This document shows, piece by piece, positions 24,201 to 32,471 of a stretch of DNA of 60,000 nt. Within the stretch, counting starts at the first letter, position 1. Every line of letters starts with the position of its first letter. The notes below the pieces were generated by a model. The model worked only from the letters and a program-made list of their open reading frames with translations, was not told the origin of the DNA and did no database searches. The stretch is from Bolinopsis microptera (lineage: Eukaryota; Ctenophora; Tentaculata; Lobata; Bolinopsidae): the NCBI RefSeq assembly GCF_026151205.1, contig NC_087081.1:8491246-8551245 (forward strand), in the 5' to 3' direction. The position numbers and the translations under genes are program-made.

Positions 24201-27200
24201 AATTCTCTCTCTCTCTCTCTCCAGATAGATTGGGTGGAGTACAACTCCTGGCAAGCTCAGATAAGGGGACGGAAGAAGTGGACCTTCGAGCCGCCTCCTG
24301 AATGTTGGTACCAGTGTCCACACACTCACAACGTAGTAGTGGAACCTGGTAACATTTGTAAGTCACGTGGTTATATTTGTAAGTCACGTGCCTATTTTGC
24401 GATAGTGGAACCTGGTAACATTTGTAAGTCACGTGGTTATATTTGTAAGTCACGTGCCTATTTTGCGATAGTGGAGCCTGGTAACATTTGTAAGTCAAGT
24501 GGTTATATATTTGTAAGTCACGTGCCTATTTTGCGATAATGGAGCCTGGTAACGTTTGTAAGTCAAGTGGTTATATTTGTAAGTCACGTGCCTATTTTGC
24601 GATAATGGAGCCTGGTAACATTTGTAAGTCTCGTGGTTATATTTGTAAGTCACGTGGTTATATTTGTAAGTCACGTGCCTATTTTGCGATAGTGGAACCT
24701 GGTAACATTTGTAAGTCACGTGGTTATATTTGTTAGTCACTTGCCTATGTTGCAATAGTGGAGCCTGGTAAAATTTGTAAGTCAAGTGGTTGTATTTGTA
24801 AGTCACGTGGTTGTATTTGTAAGTCACGTGCCTATTTTGCGATAGTGGAGCCTGGTAACATTTGTAAGTCACGTGTTTATCATTTGAAAATCACGTGTTT
24901 ATCTTGCATTCTTACGTCTCAAGATTTTTGGTGCATACTACTACCATGTACGCCGTACGGTTCCCGAGTGTAAAGTTGATAGATTTTATATTAAGTTATT
25001 GTTCCTTAATCTCAAACTTAATCGAATCTAATACCTAATGTCGCGGTTTCTATCTGAAGATGACAAACAATTGTGTCACGGTAAAGCAACCTTACTAATT
25101 TACGATATGATAGATCATGCTTGATGTTTCTACTTTCTTAGGCTATAATTTGAACTTTAATCAACTCGACTACGGGCCAGTATTGTTAAATAGCACTGCA
25201 CAGTGGGAGCTGAGGCTATAGGGAGTTAAGAAGAACACCTTTTTACACTGCATTCAATGTGACACGTGCTCTTTAAAACGAAACATTATGTTTATGGTGT
25301 AACTTGGAATGCAACGAATTACGCAACGCCGAGGCAGAACAGTCTCAAATAAACCATATTTAACTGGATTTTTCAAGTGCCATTTGTCAAGTAATGACGA
25401 AAATTTGTCCTTGGCAACTATTTCAATTACTTTCCTCTCTTAATTCAATTTCTGATGTACCTGTTGTAGACGAGGTATTGGATTTACGGTATTACTTTGA
25501 ATTCAACGAATTGCGCAACGCCGAGCCAGAACAGCCTCTATTAAATTAAACGAAATAGTACAGCATATTTCGAATTCCAGTTGGCGTATTCGGTCCGTTA
25601 GGGATTCAGCCTCCTTACCCTATTTGACATCAAGTAGGTTAAGATATAAATTTGTCGTGGTAAACTATCTCAATTAATTTTTCGCTCTTAAGTTCTTCAA
25701 ACCGTATGTACCAGATTATAGCTTTATAGCCGCTATTATTTTACACCTGTTAAATTAATTGTAGAATGTTCTATATATTGTACTATTGTAGAATGTTCTT
25801 TATGTTGTAGAATGGTCCGTAATACAAGTTGAACTGGTAATTACGAGGACAAATGAACACCACCTGCCTCCCTCCGTGCTCCCTCCGTGCTCCCTCCGTG
25901 CTCCCTCCGTGCCTTTATTCCAACATTCTGTACTCTTCTAGATGATCAGCTAATAGAGAATATGCTAGATTGAATGTGAGATAATAGAGAGAGAGTAATA
26001 CGTTTCAAATGTGAGTAGCAGCAGGGCGGACTGCTGGGCTAATCTAAGTAGCCCCCCTAATTTACCTGCAATTTTAAGATCACGTAGCTGTTCCCTTCCA
26101 CACGTGTATAATTGAGACATTAGGGTCTTGATTACTGAGATTATTGTTCTGTTCTGATTAACTGTCAATTAAATGATTAATGACCATTATAAGAATAGGA
26201 AGGTGACTTTGTTACGACGTCACAATTTTGGAGGGTACTTTATTGGCCCTGAGTATGTTTCCTTTTATCATTAGCTGAATTACTTGACTTTTGGTGGTTT
26301 CAGAGTTTCAGTATTGATGCAATGTCTCCACCTTATCTGCCATGTGTCCTCTAATGATTATCATAATTATATAATTTGGAGCTTCATCATGAGCTCCTTA
26401 GATTCCAACAAAGTGGTCTTGTAATTACAAGTTATAAATATAGCTCTGTGGTATCTGCACTGTGGTAAGTCTGTGGTAAGTCTGTGGTAAGTCTACGTCT
26501 GTGATAGCTCTGTAATATTTGATACTATTCAGGGCTGAGGGCACCTATCTACCTATTGAACCTTTCAGTCTAGTTAAAATGCTCCGTGACAAAATGGTAA
26601 CCATGGACTAAACTAGCCCCTCACATTAGCCTCACTGTTTACTGTAATATAACATGTCCTAATATTGATACTCTAGTCATGCATACCACTGAAATAGCAT
26701 GTATACCACTGTCCTCGGAAATATAGCAACATTTCTCCTAAAAGCTGCGTGATAGTCTAGTCTGCAAAATAGTGAGTTTAAGAGACAATGTTTAAAGAAG
26801 ACATTGTAGGGTCGGGACTAAAGTCAGGTCGGATAAACCAGACGTAAAAGTGAAATAATGGCTCCTCCCTCATTAATGTAATCTCCGTAGACGTAACATG
26901 TTTAGTTAATTATGTTCACAAGGCTGGGCCCTTTGACAACGTTTACCGACCCAACGCTGTTGATATACACTATTGCAGCCGAACATCTATTCGGCTTTAT
27001 TGGACCGCCCATCATTAACGTAATTTTAACAAGTGAGATGTTTTTGACGTTTCAATTGAGATGGTCAGAATAATGCAGCTGACCAGTGAAAGTATTGCAA
27101 ATTAGTCAAGAAATTTTCGAACAAATCTCACTTACCATTGTGATTGAAGCTTTGATATGAATAACTTGAACTGAAAGGAAGAGTGTGGACATTTAGAGTC

Positions 27201-27643
27201 CGCCCAACCCCACTTAGCCCTTACCAATAATACCGCCAAATGTTAGAACACTGAAATCAAAATAATAACTTCAAGACAACATGTCTCATCAAGGATGGAA
27301 ATTCGTTTGTCTAACTTTTACGCAGTCGAGTATAACTGATACCCACGAGTGTAACTGATACACACGAGTGTAACTGATACCCACGAGTGTAACTGATACC
27401 CACGAGTGTAATTGATACCCACGAGTTTAACTAATCGTTATAGTCCACCTTGTTAATGATTATCATTATCTTATGAAGTATAGATAAAACGACAATTTAA
27501 GAAATATACTCAATGTACTTGATACGTGATGTGAATAATTTAAAATGTATATTTCAGTTGTGTTTGACAGCAACCGCTGGTTTCACTCAACAGAAGTGAT
27601 GGAAGGAGAATACAGTTTAACCATAGGAGCTGAGTACGACTAG
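9204..27643 (+). CDS. Membrane-anchored JmjC/cupin-like Fe(II)/2-oxoglutarate oxygenase, at least 8 exons
   Basis: Reconstructed exons: A 9204-9264, B 9496-9576, C 9932-10022, D 10198-10293, E 10565-10688, F 17803-17938, G 24225-24357, H 27558-27643. All have GT-AG borders, and all seven junctions preserve one reading frame of 268 residues from the first Ser of exon A. Order: a hydrophobic segment RLLAIGLIAYFCYW (type II anchor), a Cys-containing linker, then a C-terminal double-stranded beta-helix. The Fe ligands visible are H196 and D198 (an H-I-D triplet formed across the F/G junction) and H250 in RWFHST. GRKKW after the HxD is typical of cupin-8/JmjC proteins. By family, Fe(II)/2OG hydroxylases or demethylases act on proteins; the substrate is unknown. 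I infer a luminal catalytic domain from the N-terminal anchor. The start codon and first exon are missing from this model. The introns carry a nested antisense gene, transposons and splice-site minisatellites. Confidence 0.85.
9496..9576 (+). CDS. Oxygenase exon B: linker
   Basis: 27 codons in phase 0 at both ends, reading LELDDLLINSDC and ending LQDIFRPQ at a strong donor (CAG|gtaagt). The acceptor (gatgctcag) is pyrimidine-poor, so the left border is the least certain of the gene. Confidence 0.6.
9932..10022 (+). CDS. Oxygenase exon C: start of the conserved region
   Basis: The acceptor ctttttatttcag precedes ISDCSYCQIDSIHIRNNLT, and the exon ends KYAYTG at ACAG|gttt. The CxxC-like pair and the 'LTxEEFxxKYAYTG' pattern fit the region before the catalytic barrel in JmjC/cupin-8 proteins. 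Confidence 0.8.
10198..10293 (+). CDS. Oxygenase exon D
   Basis: The acceptor cattgcattttcag continues the frame as IPLLVSDGMKGWN and FSFHYFKQLYQDKTD, then donor ACG|gttta in phase 1. The 'PLLV.D....W' followed by 'F.F..FK.LY' is typical of the JmjC N-terminal half. Confidence 0.8.
10565..10688 (+). CDS. Oxygenase exon E
   Basis: The acceptor atgcaatttcag begins the exon. The protein reads EDNKGCQFFSYKTNF, NSLQDVFNMDADRA and EPWYIGW, ending at the consensus donor GGCTG|gtgagt. Retaining the intron would hit an immediate in-frame TGA. The donor is followed within 35 bp by the 11-bp minisatellite. Confidence 0.88.
10721..11055. repeat. 11-bp minisatellite beside the exon E donor
   Basis: About 30 copies of cagttagtaac with gtgacc variants. 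The unit resembles the donor-proximal sequence gtgagtaaccagtt at 10689-10702, so the array probably grew from the 5' end of this intron. Confidence 0.9.
11056..12106. other. Intron sequence, partly repeat
   Basis: Intron of the oxygenase gene. It contains one copy of the dispersed repeat at 11133-11250. No coding signal on the plus strand. Confidence 0.5.
11133..11250 (+). repeat. Dispersed repeat, copy 1 (inverted partner at 17518-17640)
   Basis: About 118 bp including ttggtagcttaaacacaaa and gctctattgtgtgaaacaaa. The same sequence occurs in reverse complement just before exon F, in the same intron. Confidence 0.8.
12107..12540 (-). CDS. Nested gene for small secreted peptide precursor (2 exons seen)
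   Basis: Minus-strand exons 12540-12409 and 12173-12107 join in phase across a GT-AG intron (donor AAGAG|gtttgt, acceptor ttttcaacatacag). The product has a hydrophobic signal-like start LLVLMLAVCVHETDA, then about 49 residues containing GGPGRK, a KR pair formed at the splice junction, and an acidic amphipathic tail SLDELSEDSLELFDNLLEDL. The exon begins after the possible acceptor gatatttcag, so the initiating ATG lies in an unseen upstream exon. The alternative, an unspliced start at 12641, would put about 33 residues before the signal segment and is less likely. The layout (signal peptide, basic cleavage sites, Gly before RK) resembles a peptide hormone precursor. The family is not recognised. 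It lies antisense inside an intron of the oxygenase gene. Confidence 0.6.
13139..13818. repeat. 67-bp minisatellite, about 10 copies
   Basis: The unit starts gcagtgatgaaccaaacc and ends aatatttactacccgga, repeated about ten times with few substitutions. It lies in the oxygenase intron. Confidence 0.92.
13819..14686. other. Intron sequence without gene
   Basis: No coding signal. It includes two copies of a ccttagtaaccaccctgaac unit near 13930-13975 and a C-run near 14078. Confidence 0.4.
14688..14753. repeat. 13-bp tandem repeat, 5 copies
   Basis: actggggtattgt repeated five times. The open frame it creates on the minus strand is a by-product of the repeat. Confidence 0.9.
14754..17517. other. 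Intron sequence without recognised gene
   Basis: Several small open frames (for example 15535-15810) show no domain or splice context. A short palindrome gtcactaaa/tttagtgac lies near 14993-15040 and a G-run near 15378. Confidence 0.4.
17518..17640 (-). repeat. Dispersed repeat, copy 2 (inverse of 11133-11250)
   Basis: Reverse complement of the 11.1-kb copy over about 118 bp with few differences. With that copy it brackets most of the exon E-F intron. Confidence 0.8.
17701..17762. repeat. 22-bp tandem repeat, about 3 copies
   Basis: gataatatcttgaaaatatctt repeated, ending 40 bp before the exon F acceptor. Confidence 0.8.
17803..17938 (+). CDS. Oxygenase exon F: ends at first Fe-ligand histidine
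   Basis: The acceptor gtgtcctccag completes the codon for Trp151. The exon reads SNCIPSVSKALRQHYKVPYF and WMFMGSPGYKGAPLH, and its last codon CAT is H196, the first metal ligand. Donor CAT|gtgagt, phase 0. The last 24 bp of the exon plus the donor are repeated in the downstream array. Confidence 0.9.
17915..18166 (+). repeat. Minisatellite carrying exon F end and its 5' splice site
   Basis: The unit is the exon F terminus (ttacaagggggctccgctac), then at|gtgagtt, about 6 bp, and a G-run of 10 to 19. The genuine donor is at 17939. Further gtgagt donors in the same exon-like context start at 17992, 18044, 18092 and 18138. The array is interrupted by transposons and resumes at 23982-24050. Using a later donor would read CAT GTG AGT TAA, an immediate stop. 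Confidence 0.9.
19585..22449 (+). pseudogene. CR1-like non-LTR retrotransposon ORF (EN-RT), catalytic site damaged
   Basis: A long ORF of about 953 codons. Residues about 1-150 match the C-terminal half of an APE-type endonuclease (IWIGDINID, TTIDVIFTN, GDHQAI); the N-terminal catalytic half is absent. A Cys-rich stretch CNECGTCSKCIKC follows near residue 252. The RT has RVTPIHKAG, NNYRPISILP, motif A FLDLKRAFDTVNH, motif B SGVPQGSIIGPILF and motif C reading F-A-D-G-G at residues 611-615. FADD is expected at motif C, so the second catalytic Asp is Gly (one A-to-G change). The C-terminal tail after about residue 920 may be read-through. RT order and motifs place it in the CR1/L2/Jockey assemblage. 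The missing endonuclease half and mutated motif C suggest it cannot move by itself, although the frame is still open. Confidence 0.85.
22450..23246. other. Untranslated 3' part of the TIR block
   Basis: No coding signal. Two imperfect copies of a roughly 58-bp unit (accacttttaatttattgac...) lie at about 22447-22560. The remainder is AT-rich and probably element 3' sequence. Confidence 0.45.
23268..23977. mobile_element. 710-bp palindromic MITE flanked by TTAA
   Basis: Nearly the whole element is one inverted repeat. Arms 23268-23618 and 23633-23977 mirror each other (ends gggggcaggggggtcttc / gaagacc...ctgccccc), with almost no loop. TTAA lies at both borders (23264-23267 and 23978-23981), as for piggyBac- or Kolobok-type insertion. 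No ORF. It interrupts the exon F minisatellite at a ttacaa/ttaa position. Confidence 0.85.
23982..24050 (+). repeat. Right remnant of exon F splice-donor array
   Basis: agagggctccactacatgtgag and a G-run followed by ttacaaggggctcc repeat the unit seen at 17915-18166. This shows that the TIR block and the TTAA MITE both landed inside that array. Confidence 0.8.
24225..24357 (+). CDS. Oxygenase exon G: second Fe ligand and 2OG region
   Basis: A (ct)n tract serves as the polypyrimidine tract before ccag. The exon reads IDWVEYNSWQAQIRGRKKW, then FEPPPECWYQC and VVVEPGNI, with D198 two residues after H196. Donor ATTT|gtaagt, phase 1. The exon end and its donor form the repeat unit of the array at 24339-24890. 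Confidence 0.92.
24339..24890 (+). repeat. Minisatellite of exon G end plus 5' splice site
   Basis: A 66-bp unit (ggaacctggtaacatttgta, then agtcacgtgg, ttatatttgtaagtcacgtg, cctattttgcgatagt), degenerating rightward. I count 16 gtaagt motifs. The real donor is at 24358; others at 24379, 24424, 24445 and 24490 keep the same phase (spacing 21 or 45 bp). The frame stays open to 24539. A ta insertion near 24508 breaks the frame. Confidence 0.92.
24975..25860. other. Intron sequence with diverged tandem duplication
   Basis: No gene. Two diverged copies of about 190 bp (around 25290-25480 and 25480-25690) share blocks such as caacgaatt.cgcaacgccgag. Otherwise nothing recognised. Confidence 0.5.
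25868..25912. repeat. 11-bp tandem repeat (tccctccgtgc)x4
   Basis: Four perfect copies in the oxygenase intron G-H. Confidence 0.9.
25913..27326. other. Intron sequence without gene
   Basis: A small 11-bp repeat (tgtggtaagtc, three copies) lies at 26461-26494. No coding or RNA feature recognised. Confidence 0.4.
27327..27431. repeat. 19-bp tandem repeat before exon H
   Basis: About five to six copies of gagtgtaactgatacccac, ending about 125 bp upstream of the exon H acceptor. Unlike the other arrays it does not include the splice site. Confidence 0.88.
27558..27643 (+). CDS. Oxygenase exon H: C-terminus with distal Fe-ligand His
   Basis: The acceptor gtatatttcag completes F241. The exon reads FVFDSNRWFHSTEVM and YSLTIGAEYD, then TAG. 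H250 in RWFHST is the distal ligand. The ending IGAEYD closes the beta-helix as in related proteins. Confidence 0.92.
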
Positions 27644-29370
27644 TTGATTAATTAACGATTAATTAAAAATTGATTAGTTAAATTATTGACAATTTGTTCA
27701 TTACTAACCTTTATTTTATGCGATCCTAGAAATTCGTTCATAATTTTCTTATCAGCATGATTATCATGACTATTGATCGATGATTTCTTCACCTTATTCC
27801 TGAAAAATATGTTCGTGAATACGCTTTTGATTTGCTTTTTGCTAATTGCTGATTATAATGGAGACTCCAACCAAGACCTTAAACACACATATTAAATTAT
27901 TTTGTTCCATAACGAAATGATTTAAACTATCATGACATAATGAGCTACATGCCTGCTACTTGCTGGAAGGTAATACCATATATGGCCTATATTACTAATG
28001 GATTATGATCGGTATTATTATATAGTGATGGAGATTATATTACTATACTGGCGAATACAGATTTAAAAGTTTATGAATTGGTTATTTGAAGATTTTTTCC
28101 CGATCCATGACTCAAAGTGCCGAAGGCACAAAAGAGTCAAGGACAAGGGTTAGCGATCGAGGTTTTTTTTTGATATGGTAGCTTTGCGACCGTGCGACCG
28201 TACGTGCGTGCGTGCCTGCCCTCGCGCACTGTTATCGCCCACGTGACTACCTGCGCAAAGTTATTTTGCGCACAAATCTGAATTAAATAATTGTTGGCGC
28301 GCGGCGCTGAACTGACCAAGTACATTATTAATTTGACAATGTACATATCCCACTAGGCACTAGTTGATAGCATACTATTATTATTTTGAGTTACTATTAC
28401 TATTTTGCACAGATCCGTGTCACTGTCGGGTGTCAGGTTGCATAAACAATAAGCATATATATACACGATTTTCAAATTCAATATGGAATTATATTAACTT
28501 GGTGGCGCTCGGCCTGTCACTCCGCTATATCTGCATGCTTATAAACAGTTAAAACTGGGATCTCCAGGTTGTATGGAATATGATAAAATACGCCATCACG
28601 GATCGGGAAATTGAGCGGCCATCCACAAAAAAAGCGGCCGCATTTCTTGTTAACTTAAGATTTCAACAACAAGTTACAAGATATAGCTGAAGGTTAATTA
28701 AAATCTGCAGAAGATATTGATTCTAACATTCTTTATTATTACAATTTAATTCTACTATTTTGATGTATCATATTATTGTAATATTTAGATATCATTACTC
28801 TTATGATACCTTAGACAAAATTTCAATGTTTTTGGTGGTTAAATAACAGTTCCGGGGGGGGGGGGGGGGGGGGGGGCATATGTTAACAATTCATATGTTA
28901 ACAATTCAATGTTGATTGGGTGTGGCCAAAATTTACGACGGAATCCTCGAATAAGTAGTTGTATAGTTGTATACCATCTGCAAATTTACAGATCTCAAAT
29001 ATGAAAAATGGTTATGTTATAAGCCCCAACGTATATCTGTATATATACTGACTTTTGGCCCACCCCTGGCGCTGTTCAGTGTACATTTATATTAAATGTA
29101 CTGAGTCAGAAGTCTAGAATGGTCCAGATCTGGCATTTGTTATATATGATAATGCGAACAGTCCCTCATTGGTTTTGGCGGGTTACTAAGGAACCTGAGG
29201 AAAACTAAGTTCAGCAAGACCCAATGTAACAGCCAAGGTAACAATGTTCGTACACCCGGGTTTGATACACGGCGTGATATAAAGAGGGTAGCATTATTAT
29301 AAACTCTGAAGAAAGCTCGTAAGAAATCCGCAATCAGCTTTATTTACTTCCTTTATTAAGGCCAATTTTC
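27644..29370. other. Sequence 3' of the oxygenase gene
   Basis: No coding gene recognised. It holds a possible TIR pair tttcccgatcc (28096-28106) / ggatcgggaaa (28599-28609) bounding a GC-rich segment of about 515 bp, and a G-run of about 22 at 28855-28876 followed by a 17-bp direct repeat (catatgttaacaattca). Confidence 0.4.
28096..28609. mobile_element. Possible MITE with 11-bp TIRs
   Basis: tttcccgatcc and its reverse complement bound a segment with GC-rich patches (gtgcgtgcgtgcctgcc). There is no ORF of note and no clear target duplication, so this is weak. Confidence 0.3.
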
Positions 29371-29434
29371 ATGTTACCTCAAATCCTGGCGGCGACCTCC
29401 AACTGTTTCGTATACGATATAAGCCGCGCTGCAC

Positions 29435-32400
29435 GTGTCAAAGCCAAATCATCCACATTTTTATATGAACATTTTAATATTCCTGGTCACGTCTTCTCAG
29501 ATGCTTCCATACAGATTGTAGATTATGTTGATTCTGACATGTCCACCGATGTCAAAAATGATTTACTTCTCCTGGAGGATTACTGGATAGAGAAGCTTGG
29601 GACAGCATTCCCTCTTGGTCTTAATGACAAGAAGAAAGGAACGGGCAACATCTCCCAAGATCGGGTTATGAATTATTTTAGTGGACAGATTGCTCGATAC
29701 AAACGTGGCAGAGGGAATGGAAAGAAGAAAGTTCAGCCTAAGAAGTCTCTGGATACCATAGAGTCTGATATTAACAGGCTGAAAGATAACATCTCTTCAG
29801 AACATTCCATATACAAAACATTAAAATGCTATAGCTTATCAGATTTAGACACTCTCTACTCTTTGAGTCAAAATAATTCAGGATTGATTTACAACGTATG
29901 TTCCTCTTTCTGTTCAACATTTTCCCCCAAATACCATCAGAACAAATCTGAATCCAGTAATAGAGAATTTATAATTGTTCCATTTAATTGCAAATTCATT
30001 GATAATCTTAACCTAAAATCTATTTTCTCTGACACTTCAGTCATTGATTTGCTTCCCATTTTGATTCAGTCTTTTACACCATTACAGATTTATTATGAGT
30101 ATAATGATCCTATAAGTCTTTCTATTTGTAACTATGCTTCATTCTTAAAGAAACTTTCTATTTCTGATATTAAATCTATTTTAGGTAGTCCATGCGATTG
30201 TCACTCCTCCCCTTTCAATTATCCTCCTCATGGACATGTAGTTACTGGTAATTTAGATATTGTTGATAATGTTGAACTTAGGGAAGTACTTTCCTACGGT
30301 TGTAAATACAGGATTCCCACATTTAAATCTCCAGATGAGATATATATGTCAGTTACCGAAGCTGTCGATAAATTTATAAAATCAAAAAGTAGAAAATACT
30401 GTCAAAAAGAAGTAAAGTTCAGCGATTGGAAGGAAAAAGTGTTATCAATAGTTTCCAATCGTATTGAATATTACAAGAAAAACTTTCCTGAAACATTTGA
30501 AATAAAAGAAAACACACTGGAAAAAGATGATGTTAAAAGAAGTCTTAAATTGCTGAAAAGTAAATACATTATTTGTAGTATCGACAAAGCTTCTGGTAAT
30601 TTTTCATTTATTTGTAAAAAGTTTTATGTAAAAACTCTTGTCAATGAAATGGGTTTTGATCCTAATACTCTAGAATGTATAGGTAATGATCATATAAACC
30701 CTGTAGCGAAAACGAGACTCATTATGTCAATAAAATATCTGAGAGTCTAAAGGAGAGATTTAATGTACAAGTTGAAGATAAAAACTTGCGACTAGCACGC
30801 ATCTTCTGGAACCCTAAGCTTCATAAGAACCCTTACAAGGCGAGGTTCATTGCAGGTGCCCGTTTTTGCGTTACGAAACAACTTAACGTCCAAGTTAACT
30901 GTTGTCTGAAACTTTTGAGGAAATACTTCAAGAAATACTGCGAGGCAATCTACAACAACAGCGGTATAAACATGTTTTGGAGCATAGATTCCTCAAGTGA
31001 ATTCCTTGAAGCTATTAAAAATAGCGATGTTTATAATATACAAGTATATGATTTTACTACTCTTTATACCAGATTAGACTTGATTGAAGTAGAGAATATG
31101 ATTAATGAAGTTGTTGATTTAATATTTTCAGACCGTAATAGATATATTTGTATTTCTAAAAGAGACAGTAATACATGTTTCTTTTCCAATAAAACCTATA
31201 ATTCTCATGCCTGCTTTAGTCAAGATGACCTAAAAGAGGCTGTTAAATTTATTATTTATAACACTTATGTCGTCTTCGGTGGGATTGTATTCATACAAAC
31301 CAAGGGTATTCCTATGGGTGGAAATTCAAGTTCCCCTATAGCTGATCTCACTGTTGGCAAAAAGGAATTTAATTATATGAAACGTTTACTTCAGGAAAAG
31401 AAAATGGGATTAGCAAAGATATTATCCAATAATAAACGATATGTTGACGATTTATCTATTATTAACTACCTTTACTTTCATAAATTGATTAAAGATATTT
31501 ATCCTAATTCATTGGAGATGGAGCGAGCTGGTTCCAATAATAAAATCATTAACTACCTTGATTTAAATATTAATATTTCCACAGAAGGACTAGAAATATC
31601 AGTGTATAACAAAACTGATGATTTTAATTTTCATGTTGTATCCCTTACATTTCCTCACAGTAACATCCCAACCGAGGTTGGCTACAACGTTTTTTCAAGT
31701 CAAGTTCTTAGATATGGTAATGTTTGCACTAGATTGGATATCTTTACCTCCCATCTTCACAAAATATTCAAAATTCTAATTGATAGAGGATATAGCCGTG
31801 ATAGACTGATTAAAGGCATTAAACGTTGTCTGAGGAAATATGATAACGTTTTCAGGAAGTTCGGTATTCTAGATGACCGTAACATTATTAAAGAACTCCC
31901 CTGATATCTTTTGATTTATAGAAACACGGGTACTAACTCTGCTAAACTGAACAAATTCTGAAACTTAGGTGAATAAGTGTACAACGTGCTAAACCGAAGT
32001 TCAGACTGACCAGTGAAAATGGGCGAGCGTACCAAGTGTCATTTTAATTAGAAGTTTTAGTCAGTGATTTATTATTGAAGCTTGTAATTACAATATCTAA
32101 TACTCCTATAAATACTTTAATTAATTGTTTGTCCCGTTATTCTTTTTCCTTCCTCTTTTCCTTGTCATCCCCTTTAGTTTTAAGATTCTTGCTATAAATG
32201 GCTACAGCTAACACTATTAATGCTAAGTACCAAACAACAAGTGGGAGGTGGATCGTTGGTACCATTAAATCGATTTAACACCGCAATTCCAGTCGCAAGC
32301 CTGGGACCACTACTAGCATAGTCACAACATCTACAAAGCTGCCATATAGCCTGACTGACAATTTTCTCGACTGACTGACAATGTTTCTTCTTTTTCCCCA

Positions 32401-32471
32401 TTTAGAATACAAAGATTAGTACATTTTAGCTTATGATTAATATTATATTTTTACCTATAGTTTACCTAGAT
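29435..32471 (+). mobile_element. Naiad-type Penelope-like element, copy 1 (5'-truncated)
   Basis: Matches units 2 and 3 from the middle of the GIY-YIG domain onward; the junction with unique sequence is at gtgtcaaagcc. It lacks the Zn-finger and the first half of the endonuclease. It passes directly into unit 2 without spacer. Confidence 0.9.
29438..31904 (+). pseudogene. Naiad ORF copy 1, frameshifted
   Basis: Compared with copies 2 and 3, one A is missing near 30690 (gatcat against gatacat). This splits the frame into 29438-30750, open from an unrelated upstream ATG at 29371, and 30786-31904. The downstream half retains all RT motifs, including YVDDL. The N-terminal Zn-finger and most of GIY-YIG are deleted, so no complete protein can be made. 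Confidence 0.92.

Noticed and set aside
24199-24872. Minus-strand open frames of 99 and 125 codons with TYKCYQ repeats
   Set aside because: They are the antisense of the exon G minisatellite. Repetition keeps the frame open.
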